Assembly (NCBI RefSeq): GCF_013387465.1
Contig: NZ_VYGV01000003.1
Coordinates: 1-64,000 of the forward strand
Direction: 5' to 3'
Length of the DNA stretch: 64,000 nucleotides
Origin: Hydrogenophaga aromaticivorans
GTDB taxonomy: Bacteria > Pseudomonadota > Gammaproteobacteria > Burkholderiales > Burkholderiaceae_C
Under the pieces are notes generated by a model. The model was not told where the DNA came from, did not search any database, and worked only from the letters and a program-made list of their open reading frames with translations. Position 1 is the stretch's first letter. Every line of letters begins with the position of its first letter. Positions 61,321-64,000 of the stretch are shown here, one piece after another. The position numbers and the translations under genes are program-made.

Positions 61321-62417
61321 AGGGTTTGTTGCAGGGCGCTGATCAGCAACGCGGTCTCGGCGGGAGTACCCACCGTGAGGCGCAGGCAGTTGGCCAGCGA
61401 TGGGTGCATTTTAGAAACATTCTTGACCAGAATGCCGCGCGCCTTCAGACCGTCGAAGCAGCGTTGTGCATCGGGCACACGCGCCAGCACCATGTTGGCG
61501 TCGCTGGGGAACGGCGTCACGCCCGGCATCCGGCCCAGCGCATCGATCAGCACCGCCCGCTGCTCGCGGATCTGCGCGGCTTGTTGCGCGAACACGTCGG
61601 CGTGCTCCAGCGCAAACAGCGCGCATTCGGCATTGAGCACGCTCACGTTGTAGGGCGGGCGCAGCTTGTCCACCTCGTGCACCAGCGTCTGAGGCCCGAG
61701 CATGTAGCCCAGGCGCACACCGGCGAGACCGAACTTGGAGAGCGTGCGCATGAGCAGCACGTTGGCGTTCGCCACCGGGTTGGCGCGGATCTCGTCGAGC
61801 CAGCTGCGGCTGGAGAAGGGCTGGTAGGCCTCGTCCATCACCACCAGACCGCCGAACGTGGCGGCCTCGGCGATCAGGCGGCGGATGACACCTGCGTCCC
61901 AGAGGTTGGCGGTGGGGTTGTTCGGGTAGGCAATGTAGGTGATGGCGGGCTGGTGCTCTCGCATGGCGGCCAGCATGGCGGCCTCGTCGAGCTCGAAGTC
62001 GGCCGTGAGCGGCACGCCGTGGAAAGCCAGGCCCTGCAGCTGCGCGCCCATGGCGTACATGACGAAACCGGGCATGGGCGACAGGACGGACGCACCGGGC
62101 ACGTCGCAGGCCATGGCCAGCAGAGAGATCAGCTCGTCCGAGCCGTTGCCCAGCATCAGGCCACAGCCTTCGGGCAGGTCCACGTAGCGCGCCAGCGCCT
62201 GCTTCAGCTCGTCGATGCGGCCACCGGGATAGCGGTTGATCGCCACAGCACCCAAGCGCTCGCCGAGTTTCTGCTGCAGTTCGGGGGAGAGTGAAAACGG
62301 GTTCTCCATCGCATCCAGCTTGACCATGCCAGCCGACTCCTGGATGGCGTAGGCGTGCATGGACTGGATGTCCTGGCGGATGAAGCGCAGCGGGTTCGGA
62401 GTGTTCATGGCGTTCAT
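61317..62417 (-). CDS. hisC: Histidinol-phosphate aminotransferase HisC
   Basis: A 366-residue PLP aminotransferase. The PLP lysine lies in [16 protein letters not shown], and the coenzyme contacts in [12 protein letters not shown] [11 protein letters not shown] and DEAYQPFS. It converts imidazole-acetol phosphate to histidinol phosphate. It overlaps hisD (ATGA) and hisB (ATGA). Confidence 0.97.
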   Translation of the reverse strand: MNAMNTPNPLRFIRQDIQSMHAYAIQESAGMVKLDAMENPFSLSPELQQKLGERLGAVAINRYPGGRIDELKQALARYVDLPEGCGLMLGNGSDELISLLAMACDVPGASVLSPMPGFVMYAMGAQLQGLAFHGVPLTADFELDEAAMLAAMREHQPAITYIAYPNNPTANLWDAGVIRRLIAEAATFGGLVVMDEAYQPFSSRSWLDEIRANPVANANVLLMRTLSKFGLAGVRLGYMLGPQTLVHEVDKLRPPYNVSVLNAECALFALEHADVFAQQAAQIREQRAVLIDALGRMPGVTPFPSDANMVLARVPDAQRCFDGLKARGILVKNVSKMHPSLANCLRLTVGTPAETALLISALQQTL

Positions 62418-63757
62418 TTCGCGACTCGCATGGGAGGAACATCGTTCAGACGCATCTCCGCAGCACGGGCATGCGCCTGCAGGCCTTCGCCATAGGCCAG
62501 CTCGGCGGCGATGGTGCCCAGCGTTTGTGCGCCAGCGGCGCTGACCTCGATCAGGCTGCTGCGTTTCTGGAAGTCGTACACACCCAGCGGGGAGGAAAAA
62601 CGGGCCGTGCCGCTGGTGGGCAGCACGTGGTTGGGGCCGGCGCAGTAGTCACCCAGGCTCTCGCTGGTGTAGGCCCCCAGGAAGATGGCGCCCGCGTGCT
62701 TGAGCAGCGGTTCCCAGCGATGCGGCTCGGCGCTCGACACCTCCAGGTGCTCGGGCGCGATGCGGTTGCTGATGGCGCAGGCCTCCTCCATGTTGCGCGT
62801 CTGGATCAGCGCGCCGCGGTCGTTCAGGCTCCTGGCGATGATGGCTGCGCGCGGCATGGTGGGCAGCAGGCGGTCGATGGCGGCCTGCACGGCTTCGATG
62901 TAGGCCGCGTCCGGACACAGCAGGATGCTCTGCGCCAGCTCATCGTGTTCTGCCTGAGAGAACAGGTCCATGGCCACCCACTCGGCCGGTGTGCTGCCAT
63001 CGGCCAGCACCAGGATTTCGCTCGGTCCGGCGATCATGTCGATGCCCACGGTGCCGAATACCCGCTTCTTGGCACTGGCCACGTAGGCGTTACCCGGGCC
63101 GGTGATCTTGTCGACTTTGGGCACGGTGGCCGTGCCGTAGGCCAGCGCGGCCACGGCCTGCGCGCCGCCGATGGTGAACGCGCGCGTGACGCCGGCCACG
63201 TAGGCGGCGGCGAGCACCAGCGGGTTCTTCTCGCCGCGCGGCGTGGGCACCACCATGATGATCTCGGCCACACCCGCCACGTGGGCCGGAATGGCGTTCA
63301 TCAACACGCTGGACGGGTAGGCCGCCTTGCCACCGGGCACGTAGATACCCACGCGGTCCAGCGGCGTGACCTTCTGGCCCAACAGCGTGCCGTCTTCGTC
63401 GCGGTAACTCCAGCTCTCGCCGCTGGCCTTCTTCTGCGCCTCGTGGTAACTGCGCACCCGGCGTGCGGCGGATTCCAGCGCGTTGCGCTGGGCGGTGGGC
63501 AGGCCGTCGAAAGCGGCTTTGAGCTCGGACTGGGTCAGCTCCAGCGTCTTCAGGCTGTCCACGCTCAGGCCGTCAAAGCGCTCCGTGTACGCCAGCACCG
63601 CCGTATCGCCGCGTTGCTGCACATCGGCCAGGATGTCGGCCACGCGCTGCTCGATCGCGCTGTCCGTGTCCGCCGACCAATGCAGCCGGGCCGCAAACTG
63701 GGCCTCGAAATCGGCCGAGGTGGTGGACAGACGGAGGGGCGCGGCGGTGGGGCTCAT
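62414..63757 (-). CDS. hisD: Histidinol dehydrogenase HisD
   Basis: A 447-residue enzyme: [62 protein letters not shown] (zinc and catalytic His/Glu) and [17 protein letters not shown]. It oxidises histidinol to histidine in two NAD-dependent steps. It overlaps hisG and hisC by 4 bp each. Confidence 0.97.
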   Translation of the reverse strand: MSPTAAPLRLSTTSADFEAQFAARLHWSADTDSAIEQRVADILADVQQRGDTAVLAYTERFDGLSVDSLKTLELTQSELKAAFDGLPTAQRNALESAARRVRSYHEAQKKASGESWSYRDEDGTLLGQKVTPLDRVGIYVPGGKAAYPSSVLMNAIPAHVAGVAEIIMVVPTPRGEKNPLVLAAAYVAGVTRAFTIGGAQAVAALAYGTATVPKVDKITGPGNAYVASAKKRVFGTVGIDMIAGPSEILVLADGSTPAEWVAMDLFSQAEHDELAQSILLCPDAAYIEAVQAAIDRLLPTMPRAAIIARSLNDRGALIQTRNMEEACAISNRIAPEHLEVSSAEPHRWEPLLKHAGAIFLGAYTSESLGDYCAGPNHVLPTSGTARFSSPLGVYDFQKRSSLIEVSAAGAQTLGTIAAELAYGEGLQAHARAAEMRLNDVPPMRVAK

Positions 63758-64000
63758 GACAGAACGGCGTTCTTTGGAATGGCGTTGGAGAATGCGTCGA
63801 GGATGGGGCGGATGGCGGCCTGCTTGAGCTTGAGCGCGGCCTGGTTGACTACCAGGCGCGAGCTGATGTCCATGATGCGTTCGACCTCGACCAGCTGGTT
63901 GGCCTTGAGCGTGTTGCCGGTGGACACCAGATCGACGATGGCATCGGCCAGGCCGGTGAGCGGCGCGAGTTCCATGCTGCCGTAGAGCTTGATCAGGTCC
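63754..64000 (-). CDS. hisG: ATP phosphoribosyltransferase HisG (C-terminal part, runs off the window)
   Basis: The last 81 codons are visible, including [20 protein letters not shown] and [18 protein letters not shown], the phosphate-binding and C-terminal HisG segments. The 5' end lies beyond 64000. The visible tail ends about 35 residues later without an ACT-like regulatory domain, so this is the short form (HisG-S), which works with HisZ. Overlap with hisD is ATGA. Confidence 0.93.
   Translation of the reverse strand, partial: DLIKLYGSMELAPLTGLADAIVDLVSTGNTLKANQLVEVERIMDISSRLVVNQAALKLKQAAIRPILDAFSNAIPKNAVLS

Overview
The window is a dense, GC-rich chromosomal segment from a betaproteobacterium, most likely Burkholderiales/Comamonadaceae (Hydrogenophaga-like; genus is a guess from protein character and gene order, not a search). 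Support for the lineage includes the clusters hisGDCB-HAF-IE/hinT/tatABC, petABC-sspAB, pilBCD-coaE-zapD-yacG-mutT, rplU-rpmA-obgE-proB and ubiE-ubiJ-ubiB, a FAD/Fe-S oxidoreductase with an N-terminal DUF3683, and frequent ATGA/TGATG start-stop overlaps. Almost everything is housekeeping. No phage, IS element, CRISPR array, toxin-antitoxin or defence island is visible, and no clearly new multi-gene system.

Layout. 1-1897 (-): 5' part of a very large secreted repeat protein (DUF4347 plus cadherin-like repeats) running off the left edge. 2104-3635 (-): a Nudix hydrolase behind a small envelope-stress trio (DUF883, YqjE-like, YqjK-like). 3793-11323 (-): aspS, DUF502, FmdB, ubiB, ubiJ, Tim44-like, ubiE and DUF971, a ubiquinone/translation block. 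11350-15243 (-): a 1297-residue FAD/Fe-S oxidoreductase, divergent from 15420-20415 (+), a full ugpBAECQ system for glycerol-3-phosphate/glycerophosphodiester uptake. 20755-24444 (+): hemA-prfA-prmC-grxD. 24625-25629 (+): a stand-alone Lon-type AAA+ ATPase. 25667-28083 (-): a lytic transglycosylase coupled to proS. 28268-28930 (+): rppH. 28953-31934 (-): proB, obgE, rpmA, rplU, divergent from ispB (+). tRNA-Pro(CGG) precedes pilB-pilC-pilD-coaE-zapD-yacG (+). 38915-45635 (-): mutT, DUF815 ATPase, argJ, secA, M23 peptidase; dciA (+) follows. tRNA-Thr(TGT), sspB, sspA and petCBA lie on (-). mscL (+) and pdxA (-) converge on a strong shared terminator. Nif3 family, DUF3149 microprotein (-), a DegS/DegQ-like protease (+), then tatCBA, hinT, a DUF4870-like protein and his genes (-) to the right edge, interrupted by one opposite-strand lapA-like gene.

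How the genes connect. UbiE, UbiB, UbiJ and IspB make ubiquinone for the PetABC bc1 complex. The Rieske protein carries a twin-arginine-type leader, and tatABC is nearby. SecA, the DegS-like protease, M23 and SLT enzymes and the Tat system make this an envelope-biogenesis-rich region. HemA feeds haem to the cytochromes. His genes run as a tightly overlapped operon.

The observations most worth a second look are the caspase-clan-like His/Cys pattern in the DUF4347 exoprotein, the orphan Lon-type ATPase, paired stop-adjacent intergenic repeats around argJ, an out-of-frame ORF overlapping the secA start, the lapA interruption of the his operon, and a 33-bp-spaced direct repeat in the ugp promoter. 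No intergenic gap exceeds about 300 bases.
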